A stretch of 60,908 nt of DNA from contig CACKOX010000006.1 in NCBI GenBank assembly GCA_902601865.1, positions 1-60,908 on the forward strand, in the 5' to 3' direction. This document shows positions 8,389 to 16,301 of this stretch, one piece after another. The notes beneath the pieces are model-generated. The model had not been told where the DNA came from and made no database searches. It saw only the letters and a program-made list of their open reading frames with translations. The stretch comes from an uncultured Alphaproteobacteria bacterium (lineage in GTDB: Bacteria > Pseudomonadota > Alphaproteobacteria > HIMB59). A program made the position numbers and the translations under genes. Position 1 is the stretch's first letter, and the number at the start of each line of letters is the position of its first letter.

Positions 8389-9390
8389 ATGAGATTATCT
8401 AAAACAATAATTACTTTTATTCTATCCTCTATTCTTTTTACTGCAACATTCAGTAAAGCTAATGCAGAAAAATTATTAGCTGCTATTGCTGACTGGACTG
8501 GTGGAGAGATTTCATGTCAAGTTGCTGTAAGCATCCTTGAAGATGAATTGGGATACGAGATTGATAGAATAGTATTCGCCTCAGGTACAGGCCTTTGGGA
8601 AGCTATAGCTGCTGGAGATATTGATTTTGCATGTGAATCATGGCCTAGTTATGCTGAAGCAGATGAAGTCATGTTAAATGGCGACCTTATTCACGGTGGA
8701 GAAGTTAAAATGACATACAGTGGTGACGGAAGTGTTAAGCTTCTTGGAACTGTAGGTATTACAGGTATGTCAGATTACTATGTTCCAAAATATTGGGCAG
8801 ATGCACACCCAGATTTTTCTGGTTTTGCTGATTTGAATAAATACAAATCTGATTTTGCGACTATGGAAAGTGGTGATAAGGGCAGATTAATTGGTTGTCC
8901 AGTTGCTGGTTGGAACTGTCACGATCAAAAAAGACTTGACCTTCTTGGTTTAGATTTTGTTGCTGATGAATTAGGAACAGAAACAGCCGCACTAGCTGAA
9001 GCTCAAGGTATGTATGATAGAGGTGAACCTTTCTTAATGTATCTTTGGGAGCCACATTGGTTCTTTGGTGTTAATGAATTAGTTGGAGTAAAATTAGCTC
9101 CAAATCAAGCCTGTGATACGTTTACAGAGGCAAACAACTGGGAAACATGTGGTGCTGACTATTGGCCAGCTACAGGTTGGGCTGTTGACTATCCAATGAA
9201 CTACGGTAATCCTGATACATTTGCAAAACCTGAAAATCAAAAAGCTTTAGAGTTTTTTGGTAAAATGGCGTTATCTAATGCTGATCAAGCAGCAATGCTC
9301 GTTCAAGTTCGTGAAGGCGGAGAACTTAATGATGTAGTAGCAGAATGGAAAGCTAATAATAAATCTACATGGGAGAAGTGGTTACCATAA
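8389..9390 (+). CDS. proX: Glycine betaine/osmolyte substrate-binding protein (OpuAC/ProX family)
   Basis: Periplasmic binding protein, 333 aa, for the ProVW importer. It begins with a signal peptide (MRLSKTIITFILSSILF, cleavage probably after SKANA) and continues as an OpuAC fold: ADWTGGEISCQVAV near the mature start, FACESWPSYAE and MYLWEPHWFF. Several Trp residues (DWTGG, ESWPS, LWEPHWFF) fit the aromatic cage that binds quaternary ammonium groups in this family. It has a strong ribosome site and its own promoter region, and is followed by a perfect hairpin (9425-9449), all consistent with high expression of the binding protein. Ligand not decidable: betaine, carnitine, DMSP, choline and TMAO are all bound by relatives. 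Confidence 0.93.
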   Translation: MRLSKTIITFILSSILFTATFSKANAEKLLAAIADWTGGEISCQVAVSILEDELGYEIDRIVFASGTGLWEAIAAGDIDFACESWPSYAEADEVMLNGDLIHGGEVKMTYSGDGSVKLLGTVGITGMSDYYVPKYWADAHPDFSGFADLNKYKSDFATMESGDKGRLIGCPVAGWNCHDQKRLDLLGLDFVADELGTETAALAEAQGMYDRGEPFLMYLWEPHWFFGVNELVGVKLAPNQACDTFTEANNWETCGADYWPATGWAVDYPMNYGNPDTFAKPENQKALEFFGKMALSNADQAAMLVQVREGGELNDVVAEWKANNKSTWEKWLP

Positions 9391-9424
9391 TTGTTGGATA
9401 ACCAAAAATTCCTATTTTAATTTT

Positions 9425-9449
9425 TAGGTCCTGCTTAACGCAGGACCTA
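9425..9449 (+). terminator. Perfect hairpin downstream of proX
   Basis: A 10-bp stem, TAGGTCCTGC paired with GCAGGACCTA, closes a 5-base loop (TTAAC) 34 bases after the proX stop. The stem is far richer in G+C than its surroundings. No T-run follows on the plus strand, so it is either a weak intrinsic terminator or a 3'-end stabiliser that protects proX mRNA. Confidence 0.75.
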
Positions 9450-9481
9450 CAAGCCACTTTCTTTAAAAAACTTGATTAACT

Positions 9482-10978
9482 TTGACCAATTCACTTTATT
9501 CAAATCTAATTGAACCGAATTTAAACAATAATAATACTTTTTTAGTATTAGACGATAGAACTGAGATTTCTTATAAAGATTTTATTTCACTATCATCAAA
9601 AATTTCTCATAAATTAACTAATCTAGGTTTAAAAAGTGGAGATCATATACTTGTTAAATCACCTAAATGTAAAGAGACATTATCTCTTTATTTATCATCA
9701 ATTCTGACTGGATCAGTTTTTTTTCCCCTTAATTCAAATTACACTTTAAACGAAACTATTTATTTTATTGAAGACTCAAAACCATCTTTCTTAATTTGTG
9801 AAAGCTCAGAGGTTGAGAGTATTAAACCAATTTGTGATAATATTGGGTGTAAAATTTTATCATTAAATGCAAATGGAGAAGGGGAAGTTACCAATAATTT
9901 AGATAGTTTAGATGGTTTTTTTAAACCAAATACTAGACTAAATGAGGATTTAGCTGCACTTCTGTATACATCAGGAACTACTGGTAAGCCAAAAGGTGCC
10001 ATGCTAACTCATCAAAATTTAGTATCAAATGCTCATCAGCTAATAAATTTGTGGAATATTGATTCGAGTGACACTCTTATCCATTCTCTTCCCATCTATC
10101 ACACTCATGGATTATTTGTTGCTATAAACACTTCTATGATGAGCGGTGCTACTATCAGATTTATTAAAAATTTTAATATAGATTTAGTAATTGAGGCGTT
10201 TAGGTATTCCACTCTTATGATGGGAGTACCTACTTTTTATACAAGATTGATCAAAGATAAAAGGGTAGATAAATCACTAACAAAAAATATGAAATTATTT
10301 ATTTCAGGTAGCGCTCCTCTATTAACTGAAACACATCAAGATTTTTATAATATTACTGGTCATCAAATATTAGAGCGTTACGGCATGACTGAAACAAATA
10401 TGAATACTTCTAATCCTTTTGATGGAAAAAGAAAAGCTGGATCAGTAGGTAAGCCTTTAAAAGATATAAGTATAAGAATTAATAAAACTAAAAGCGACAA
10501 AGATACAGTGCTTAGTAAAATTGGTATGATTGAAATTAAAGGTCCTAATGTTTTTAAAGGCTATTTAAATAATCCTGAAAAAACTCAAGAGGCGTTTACT
10601 AAAGATGGGTATTTTATTACAGGTGATATTGGTTACTTTGATAAAGATGGATACTTATTTATATCAGGTAGAAATAAAGATCTAATTATAAGTGGTGGTT
10701 TTAATGTATACCCTAAAGAAATAGAAGATGTAATCAATCAACATAAATCTGTAATAGAGTCTGCTGTATTTGGTATAAAAGATAATGATTTAGGCGAAGT
10801 TCCTATAGCAGCAGTAGTTATGATTAATAATAATACGGAAATAAAAGATCTTTCTATATTTGTAGAAAATAATCTAGTTAAATATAAAACTCCAAAGAGG
10901 TATATAGTATTAAATGAACTCCCAAAAAACGTAATGGGAAAAGTGCAAAAAAATATCTTAAAAGATAAATATTCTTAA
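9482..10978 (+). CDS. matB: Malonyl-CoA synthetase (MatB-like acyl-CoA ligase)
   Basis: An ANL-superfamily ligase, 498 aa, that should make malonyl-CoA from malonate, CoA and ATP. The P-loop-like motif TSGTTGKPKG is at 163-172. The stretches HTHGLFVA, LFISGSAPLLTETH and ERYGMTETNMNTSNP are typical of MatB rather than of fatty acid or acetate ligases, and the C-terminal catalytic lysine region is NVMGKVQKN. The start appears to be TTG at 9482: an in-frame TGA lies only three codons upstream at 9473 and there is no ATG near. It heads a run with the atypical SDR and HDAC-family genes. No malonate decarboxylase or malonate transporter genes are seen here. Confidence 0.9.
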   Translation: MTNSLYSNLIEPNLNNNNTFLVLDDRTEISYKDFISLSSKISHKLTNLGLKSGDHILVKSPKCKETLSLYLSSILTGSVFFPLNSNYTLNETIYFIEDSKPSFLICESSEVESIKPICDNIGCKILSLNANGEGEVTNNLDSLDGFFKPNTRLNEDLAALLYTSGTTGKPKGAMLTHQNLVSNAHQLINLWNIDSSDTLIHSLPIYHTHGLFVAINTSMMSGATIRFIKNFNIDLVIEAFRYSTLMMGVPTFYTRLIKDKRVDKSLTKNMKLFISGSAPLLTETHQDFYNITGHQILERYGMTETNMNTSNPFDGKRKAGSVGKPLKDISIRINKTKSDKDTVLSKIGMIEIKGPNVFKGYLNNPEKTQEAFTKDGYFITGDIGYFDKDGYLFISGRNKDLIISGGFNVYPKEIEDVINQHKSVIESAVFGIKDNDLGEVPIAAVVMINNNTEIKDLSIFVENNLVKYKTPKRYIVLNELPKNVMGKVQKNILKDKYS

Positions 10979-11006
10979 ACTTTAAATTATAATATATAAA
11001 ATAAAT

Positions 11007-11657
11007 ATGTCTTCTGCTGTAATTTTTGGTGGTACTGGTCTCGTTGGAAGTTATTTAATTAAAACTTTAATTAAAGATGAATATTATACTAAAGTTAAAG
11101 TATTCACTCGGTCAGAAATCAATATTACAAATTCAAAGTTAGAAATTATTAATACAAATTTTGATAACCTTGAAGAGGTTAAAGATTTAATACTAGCTGA
11201 TAGTTGCTTTTTTTGTATAGGTACAACAAAAAAAAATTCTCCTAATAAAGATGACTATCAGAAAGTTGAACTCGAATTACCAAAAAAAATTGCTCAAATT
11301 TGTAAAAAAAACTCAATAAAATCATATGTTTTCGTATCATCTGGTTTTGCAAACTCTGAAAATAAAGGAGAATATTTAAGATTTAAGGGTTTAGTTGAGG
11401 AAGAATTAAAACGATTAGATTTTGACAATCTTGGTATCTTGAGGCCATCTTTTTTATTAGGAGAAAGAAAACAGTTTAGAATTGCAGAGAAAATAGGAAT
11501 ACCTATTTTTAAATTATTAACACCATTATTTATCGGACCACTTAAAAAAATGAGACCAATTCACGCCAATACTGTAGCTAAAGCAATGTCCAATATTGTA
11601 AAGAAAAATTTAGATCAAGTAATATATGAGTCTGATGAAATAGTAAAAATCAGTTAA
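11007..11657 (+). CDS. NAD(P)-binding atypical SDR, HTATIP2/TIP30-like
   Basis: A 216-aa Rossmann-fold protein. The dinucleotide motif GGTGLVGS is at residues 8-15, CFFCIGTT lies in the middle, and YVFVSSGFA follows the fourth strand. The later LGILRPSFLLGER segment is typical of the HTATIP2-like or 'NAD-dependent epimerase-like' group of atypical SDRs. The substrate is unknown for bacterial members. It lies 28 bases after matB and 26 bases before the HDAC-family gene, so probably shares their transcript. Confidence 0.78.
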   Translation: MSSAVIFGGTGLVGSYLIKTLIKDEYYTKVKVFTRSEINITNSKLEIINTNFDNLEEVKDLILADSCFFCIGTTKKNSPNKDDYQKVELELPKKIAQICKKNSIKSYVFVSSGFANSENKGEYLRFKGLVEEELKRLDFDNLGILRPSFLLGERKQFRIAEKIGIPIFKLLTPLFIGPLKKMRPIHANTVAKAMSNIVKKNLDQVIYESDEIVKIS

Positions 11658-11683
11658 TTTAATATTAATTAAACTTATGATAA

Positions 11684-12592
11684 ATGAATAAACTTAATGT
11701 TGTTTATAATCAGAACTATGATATTCCCTTGCCAAGCGGTCACAGGTTTGTGGGTACAAAATTTTCTGACCTATATAATTTTATTAAAGACTCTAATCTA
11801 TTTAAAGATTTGATTATTCATCAAAGTGTATCTGCACCTATAAAAGATGTTCAAAATGTTCATGATAGTGAATATGTAATGAATGTTAAAAAAGGTAATC
11901 TATTAAGAGATCAAGAGAGAAGAATAAATTTACCTTGGAGCGAGAGATTAGCCATGAGATCTTTTTTAGCAATACAAGGTACACTACAAACATCTTATTT
12001 AGCTTTAGAAAATGGCGTAGCATGTCATTTGGCAGGGGGAACACATCATGCTTTTAAAGATTGTGGATCTGGTTTTTGTGTATTTAACGATTTAGCCTTT
12101 GCTTCAATAAACTTACTAAATCAACAAAAAGTTAATAAAATATTAATCTTAGATTTAGATGTCCATCAAGGTGATGGTACAGCTTCAATTTGTCAAAATA
12201 TTGATGATATTTTTACATGTTCTATACACTGTAAAAACAATTTTCCTTTTGATAAACAAACAAGCGATTTAGATATACCTATCGATGACGGTATAGGAGA
12301 TGATGAATATTTAAATATCCTTAAAAACACTCTTGATCGAGTGGATGCAAAGTTTGAACCTGATATTGTATTTTATGATGCAGGAGTTGATGTTCACTAT
12401 AATGATGATCTCGGAAACTTAAACCTTACTAATGAGGGTTTAAAAAAAAGAGACGGAATTGTATGCAATTATTTTAAGGATAAGAAAATACCCCTATGCA
12501 CGGTTATTGGTGGTGGTTACAGTAAAAGCAGAAAAGAGTTAGCCTCGAGGCACTTCTCTATATTTAATACTGTATTTGAAGTTTATTTATGA
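11684..12592 (+). CDS. Histone deacetylase-family amidohydrolase
   Basis: A 302-aa zinc hydrolase of the HDAC/AcuC/acetylpolyamine amidohydrolase family. Catalytic residues are all present: H121 and H122 (GGTHHAF), zinc ligands D159 and H161 (LDLDVHQGDG) and D236 (DAGVDVH), and the catalytic tyrosine Y279 in GGGYS. Bacterial relatives deacetylate acetyl-CoA synthetase, acetylpolyamines or small acyl amides. The position behind malonyl-CoA synthetase hints at an acyl-lysine or acyl-amide role, but the sequence does not fix it. The gene ends in TGA and overlaps the convergent bioY by 10 bases. Confidence 0.92.
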   Translation: MNKLNVVYNQNYDIPLPSGHRFVGTKFSDLYNFIKDSNLFKDLIIHQSVSAPIKDVQNVHDSEYVMNVKKGNLLRDQERRINLPWSERLAMRSFLAIQGTLQTSYLALENGVACHLAGGTHHAFKDCGSGFCVFNDLAFASINLLNQQKVNKILILDLDVHQGDGTASICQNIDDIFTCSIHCKNNFPFDKQTSDLDIPIDDGIGDDEYLNILKNTLDRVDAKFEPDIVFYDAGVDVHYNDDLGNLNLTNEGLKKRDGIVCNYFKDKKIPLCTVIGGGYSKSRKELASRHFSIFNTVFEVYL

Positions 12593-13140
12593 TTTTTTGA
12601 ATTAACCCTTTGAATCAACCCAAAAATTATTGCTATAGCTAATAGAATCTTTAGAAACTCACTATATAAAAAGGGCATTAAACCAACAGTAACTGCTTGT
12701 TCAAAACCTATAAAGAACGATAGGTGACTTAAACCACATAAAAATATTATAAGAGCACCAATAAAAATTGTCAGAGATAATTTAATTAAATTAGTGCTTA
12801 CTTCCTTATTGAAAATGAAAGAAATGAAGAAGGCAGCAACTACCATGCCGTATAAAAACCCGAAAGTAGGAGAGAATATATAACCAATTCCTCCACCATT
12901 GGCAAAAATAGGTAAACCAAGTGTACCTAAAACTACATAAATAAAAGTTGAGTAAAATCCAACCATTCCCATTGAAGCTGCAATGAAATAAACCACGAGA
13001 GTTTGTAATGTCATTGGTACAGGGTAAAAAGGAATTGAAATCTTTGATGATACAGTAAGTAAAATCACTCCTAATATAGTTAAATAGTATTTGGAGAAGA
13101 AATGGGTACCAAAAATATTTTCTGAAATTGTTCTACTCAT
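12583..13140 (-). CDS. bioY: Biotin transporter BioY
   Basis: Membrane substrate-binding (S) component for biotin uptake, 185 aa with about six membrane segments. Family-typical segments are PFYPVPMTLQTLVVY, LGTLGLPIFANGGG and SPTFGFLYG. No EcfA/EcfT energy-coupling genes lie nearby; BioY can act alone or with a shared ECF module. It follows the small gene at 13147-13359 on the same strand with 6 bases between. It suggests biotin is imported, as in many streamlined marine bacteria. Confidence 0.93.
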   Translation of the reverse strand: MSRTISENIFGTHFFSKYYLTILGVILLTVSSKISIPFYPVPMTLQTLVVYFIAASMGMVGFYSTFIYVVLGTLGLPIFANGGGIGYIFSPTFGFLYGMVVAAFFISFIFNKEVSTNLIKLSLTIFIGALIIFLCGLSHLSFFIGFEQAVTVGLMPFLYSEFLKILLAIAIIFGLIQRVNSKNHK

Positions 13141-13146
13141 TTAATT

Positions 13147-13359
13147 TTATCTTACTTTATCTTCGTCCTTATAAAATCTTGGATCAAATTCATCTAATTT
13201 GATACCTCTAAATGTCTTGTAAAATGAACCAAATTTATAACTACCAAGCTGTTCTAAAGGTGTGCTTGTAAATTTAGCTTTGGCTTCTTCTTCTGATTCA
13301 GCCTCAATAGTGACTTGAAAGTCGTATGACATGGTCATATCGATAACAAATTTTCTCAT
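13147..13359 (-). CDS. Small conserved-looking protein of unknown function, 70 aa
   Basis: I do not recognise a named family. The protein is soluble and charged, with MTMSYDFQVTIEAESEEEAKAK at the front (two short pieces of a ferredoxin-like beta-alpha pattern) and a DPRFYKDED tail. It has one of the few excellent ribosome sites of the window (AGGAGG at 13366-13371) and lies 6 bases upstream of bioY, so it leads that transcript. The good ribosome site and position argue that it is a real, well-translated gene. Confidence 0.65.
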   Translation of the reverse strand: MRKFVIDMTMSYDFQVTIEAESEEEAKAKFTSTPLEQLGSYKFGSFYKTFRGIKLDEFDPRFYKDEDKVR

Positions 13360-13365
13360 AAGTAA

Positions 13366-13371
13366 CCTCCT
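13366..13371 (-). promoter_or_regulatory. Strong Shine-Dalgarno site of the 70-aa gene
   Basis: AGGAGG on the minus strand ends 6 bases before the ATG at 13357-13359. It fixes that start codon. Confidence 0.75.
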
Positions 13372-13450
13372 AGTTTTTAAATACCTTAAATATCATTAAA
13401 AAAGCTCATTTGAACTAAAAAAATATAAAAATATTGATAAATAATACGTA

Positions 13451-13478
13451 TTGGGATTGTTAAAATCTTTGATATAAA
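13451..13478 (+). promoter_or_regulatory. Candidate promoter of aroQ
   Basis: TTGGGA (13451-13456), a 16-base spacer and TATAAA (13473-13478) give a plausible sigma-70 promoter. Transcription would begin at about 13485, only a few bases before the ATG at 13489, so the message would be nearly leaderless. This supports 13489 as the original aroQ start. Confidence 0.4.
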
Positions 13479-13488
13479 ATTGATAATT

Positions 13489-13922
13489 ATGGATAAAAAA
13501 TTGCAATAATAAATGGACCAAATCTTGAAATGTTAGGTAAGCGCAAAGAGAGTGTTTATGGAAATTTCACCTTAAAAGACTTAGAAAATGAGTTACTTAA
13601 AGAGTCAGAGTCACTTGGCTGTAGCCTTGATTTTTACCAAAGCAATATTGAAGGTGAAATAATAAATAAAATAAACGGTCTTGATGAGTCATATGTTGGA
13701 ATTATCATAAATCCAGGCGGTCTTACTCATACCTCAGTTTCATTGCACGACTCATTAGAAATTAAATCAATTTTGAAAATCGAAGTTCATCTATCTAATA
13801 TATACTCAAGGGAGGACTTCAGAAGAAAGTCTTTAATAGCCCCAGCCTGTGATTGTTCAATTATTGGTATGGGAAAAGACGGATTTATTTATGCGTTAAG
13901 ATATTTAACAAAAAAGCTCTAA
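13489..13922 (+). pseudogene. aroQ: Type II 3-dehydroquinate dehydratase with an apparent frameshift in an A6 run
   Basis: AroQ converts 3-dehydroquinate to 3-dehydroshikimate in the shikimate pathway. The open frame starting at ATG 13530 (130 aa) has the later motifs NPGGLTHTSVSLHD, EVHLSN, REDFRRKS and IGMGKDG, but lacks the essential beginning. Read from ATG 13489, the code stops at 13507 in frame. One extra A in the AAAAAA at 13495-13500 gives MDKKIAIINGPNLEMLGKR, a canonical AroQ N-terminus. R19 and Y24 then match the catalytic Arg19/Tyr24 of the mycobacterial enzyme. So either a base was lost in the homopolymer (mutation or sequencing/assembly error), or slippage restores the frame. A functional gene is likely in the organism, because the rest is intact. 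Confidence 0.8.
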
Positions 13923-14003
13923 TACAATAATTTTTTTATAAATTCTCTTTTTTTTTTCATAATTCTTTAATATTTTTTCCTTAAGTTATACACAAGCAAT
14001 CTG

Positions 14004-14031
14004 TTCAAGAGTTAAAATATTATAATATAAT
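14004..14031 (+). promoter_or_regulatory. Candidate promoter of the ugp operon
   Basis: TTCAAG (14004-14009), 16 bases, then TATAAT (14026-14031), about 34 bases before the ugpB start. The -10 box is perfect and the -35 box weak, which leaves room for an activator. Confidence 0.45.
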
Positions 14032-14053
14032 GTTAGCTCAGGAACATTTCTAT

Positions 14054-14060
14054 AGGAGGA
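14054..14060 (+). promoter_or_regulatory. Strong Shine-Dalgarno site of ugpB
   Basis: AGGAGGA ends 4 bases before the ATG at 14065, one of the best sites in the window, in keeping with abundant binding protein. Confidence 0.75.
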
Positions 14061-14064
14061 TATA

Positions 14065-15372
14065 ATGAAAAAACTAATTAGTATTTTTGTACTTTTAGTT
14101 TCTTTTGCATTCACATCAAACAGTTACAGTAAAACCGAAATTCATTGGTGGTATGGTAATAGTGGTTTTTTAGGTGATGTAATCATAGAAATAGCTAATA
14201 GATTCAACGACTCACAAGATGAATATATGGTTATTCCTACGGGTAAAGGAAGCTATGAGGACAACATGGCAGCAACTATTGCTGCTTTTAGAGCAGGGGA
14301 CCAACCTCACTACTCACAAGTCTATGACGCAGGTGCAGCTATCATGGTAGCACAAGTTAAAAATGGAGTTGTAATCGGATTTGAAGAGATGGCTGAGAAA
14401 TATGGTATTGATGTTGATGCTGATAATTACATCCCAGGTATAAAAAACTTTTATGCAGACGGTGATGGAAAAATGATCGGTGTCCCTTTTAATAGCTCTA
14501 CTTGTTTAATGTATGCAAATATGGATATTTTAAATGAAGTTGGTATTGAAGAAGTTCCAAAAACATATGAGGAGTTTGAAGGCATGGCACAGAAGATACT
14601 TGATGCCGGTTATATACCACTTCTTCAAAGTCACAGCCCTTGGATTTGGACCGAAAACTTTTTTTCAAGACATAACTTACTAATGACTGATGGAAATAAT
14701 GGTTACGACGATGTACCTACAAAAACTCTTTTTGCCGATACAGAAGCGTTTGTTTACCATTGGACTAAAGTTAAGGAGTGGTATGAAAAAGGTTACTATG
14801 GTTATAAAGGAAGAGCATGGGGAGATAATCAAGCGCCTTTCACTAATGGTGAAGCTGCATTTTGGTTTGGATCTGCTGCCTCTTTTGGAGGTATGAAAGG
14901 TGTGCTTCCAAACTTTACAACTAATCCAATTCCATATTGGGACTCTGTAACTGGTGGTAAAGAATATCCAACATTCATTGGTGGTGCTGCTAATTGGATC
15001 TTAAATGGTCATACTGAAGAGGAGTACAAAGGACTTGCTAAATTTATTGAATTTATGGGTTCACCGGAAATGGATCTTTACTATCACAACATGACGGGTT
15101 ACGCAGCAGTAACAAAAGGTGGAATTGAGCTTGCAGAAACAATTAATTTCTACAGAGCCTCACCTTATCACAAAGCTGTTGGTGATCAATTAGGTCTTGA
15201 GGGTTCTACTATTCCAGGTGGATATAGAGCAGGAAACTGGCCTCAAATTCGTGAAGTAATTTATGAAAATGTTGAGCCAATGCTTAATGGAGATATTTCT
15301 GTCGAAAAAGCATTAGGTAACATGGATAAGGGTGCAGCAAAGCTTTTAAAACAGTTTGCAAAAACTCTATAA
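14065..15372 (+). CDS. ugpB: Glycerol-3-phosphate-type ABC substrate-binding protein
   Basis: Periplasmic binding protein of 435 aa with a signal peptide (MKKLISIFVLLVSFAF, cleavage near SNSYS). It aligns by eye with E. coli UgpB: WWYGNSGFLGD against FWHSMEGELGK, then KGSYEDN, AAFRAGDQPH, QVYDAGAA, PFNSSTCLMY, ENFFSRHN, GGAANWIL and GNWPQIR. UgpB captures sn-glycerol-3-phosphate and glycerophosphodiesters as phosphorus or carbon sources. It leads an operon with two membrane gene types and an ATPase, and is followed by a strong hairpin at 15387-15416. The ligand is inferred from family likeness. Confidence 0.92.
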   Translation: MKKLISIFVLLVSFAFTSNSYSKTEIHWWYGNSGFLGDVIIEIANRFNDSQDEYMVIPTGKGSYEDNMAATIAAFRAGDQPHYSQVYDAGAAIMVAQVKNGVVIGFEEMAEKYGIDVDADNYIPGIKNFYADGDGKMIGVPFNSSTCLMYANMDILNEVGIEEVPKTYEEFEGMAQKILDAGYIPLLQSHSPWIWTENFFSRHNLLMTDGNNGYDDVPTKTLFADTEAFVYHWTKVKEWYEKGYYGYKGRAWGDNQAPFTNGEAAFWFGSAASFGGMKGVLPNFTTNPIPYWDSVTGGKEYPTFIGGAANWILNGHTEEEYKGLAKFIEFMGSPEMDLYYHNMTGYAAVTKGGIELAETINFYRASPYHKAVGDQLGLEGSTIPGGYRAGNWPQIREVIYENVEPMLNGDISVEKALGNMDKGAAKLLKQFAKTL

Positions 15373-15386
15373 ATTATAATCTTTAG

Positions 15387-15416
15387 TTAAGGAGGGTATT
15401 TAGATATCCTCCTTAA
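15387..15416 (+). terminator. Hairpin between ugpB and ugpA, with an SD-like arm
   Basis: A 13-bp stem (TTAAGGAGGGTAT with ATATCCTCCTTAA, one G-T pair) closes a TTAG tetraloop 14 bases after the ugpB stop and 6 bases before the ugpA ATG. No T-run follows. It probably blocks 3' decay or ends part of the transcripts, giving more UgpB than permease. The left arm carries GGAGG, which is sequestered in the stem. Confidence 0.75.
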
Positions 15417-15422
15417 ACATCC

Positions 15423-16301
15423 ATGAAAAAAGTTCAATTTAAATCATATTACTCTCAATATTTTTTTTTAGCGCCGCAGTTATTAATTCTATTAATTTTT
15501 TTATATTGGCCAATCATTCAAACATTTAAAGATGCTTTTACAATGCAAGATGCTTTTGGTTTTGGTTCTCAGTTTGCTGGTTTTGATAATTTTTTATTTG
15601 TTTTTTCTGATCCGTCATATTTTACAGCATTCAAATTTACTATAATTTATAGTTTTGTTATAACCCTTATTACTGGTTCAATCGGTTTATTACTTGCAGT
15701 GCAAGCTAATAAAGTACTGCATGGTAAAAATGTTTATAAAACACTTTTAATTTGGCCTTATGCAATTGCTCCTGCAGTTGTTGGTGTTATGGCAAATTAT
15801 TTCTTTAGTGAAAGGTATGGTCTTTTACATCATTTGTTTAATAATCTGTGGGGATTTAACTGGTATGAGGATGTCTTCGATGCTTATATTTATGTAATTA
15901 TCGCAGGTTCTTGGAAACAAATAAGTGCTAATTTTATTTTCTTTCTTGCAGGTCTTCAAGCCATTCAAAAGACAGTTATAGAAGCTTCTATTATAGACTG
16001 TAAAAGCAATATTAGACGATTTTGGACAATTACATTTCCTTTGCTTATGCCCACAACATTTTTTTTGATAATAATTAATATCACCTATGCTTTTTTTGAT
16101 ACATTTGGAATTATAGACACTACAACAATAGGTGCCCCAGGCAGTGAAACAAAAACATTAGTTTATAAAGCGTATATTGATGGTTTTAAGGGATTAGACC
16201 TCGGCAGTGCAGGTGCCCAGTCAATTATGATGATGATAATCGTTTTATTTATAACGATTTTCCAATTTAGATATATAGAAGGGAAAATTCATTACAATTA
16301 A
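15423..16301 (+). CDS. ugpA: Glycerol-3-phosphate-type ABC permease A
   Basis: Inner-membrane permease of 292 aa with six predicted membrane segments, of the MalF/UgpA group. Landmarks are APQLLILLIFLYWPIIQTF at the N-terminus and the coupling loop region with EASIIDCKSNIRRFWTITFPLL. It normally pairs with UgpE. The stop and the next ATG share one base (TAATG), so it is coupled to the downstream ugpE-like gene. Its ATG lies just 6 bases beyond the hairpin, with no separate ribosome site outside it. Confidence 0.92.
   Translation: MKKVQFKSYYSQYFFLAPQLLILLIFLYWPIIQTFKDAFTMQDAFGFGSQFAGFDNFLFVFSDPSYFTAFKFTIIYSFVITLITGSIGLLLAVQANKVLHGKNVYKTLLIWPYAIAPAVVGVMANYFFSERYGLLHHLFNNLWGFNWYEDVFDAYIYVIIAGSWKQISANFIFFLAGLQAIQKTVIEASIIDCKSNIRRFWTITFPLLMPTTFFLIIINITYAFFDTFGIIDTTTIGAPGSETKTLVYKAYIDGFKGLDLGSAGAQSIMMMIIVLFITIFQFRYIEGKIHYN

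Noticed and set aside
13530-13922. aroQ simply starting at ATG 13530
   Set aside because: That start removes the NGPNL segment, which the family needs; the A6 frameshift explains the gap better.
13986-13994. A perfect DnaA box sequence, TTATACACA
   Set aside because: It is single, with no cluster of boxes or origin-linked genes; expected by chance in A+T-rich DNA.
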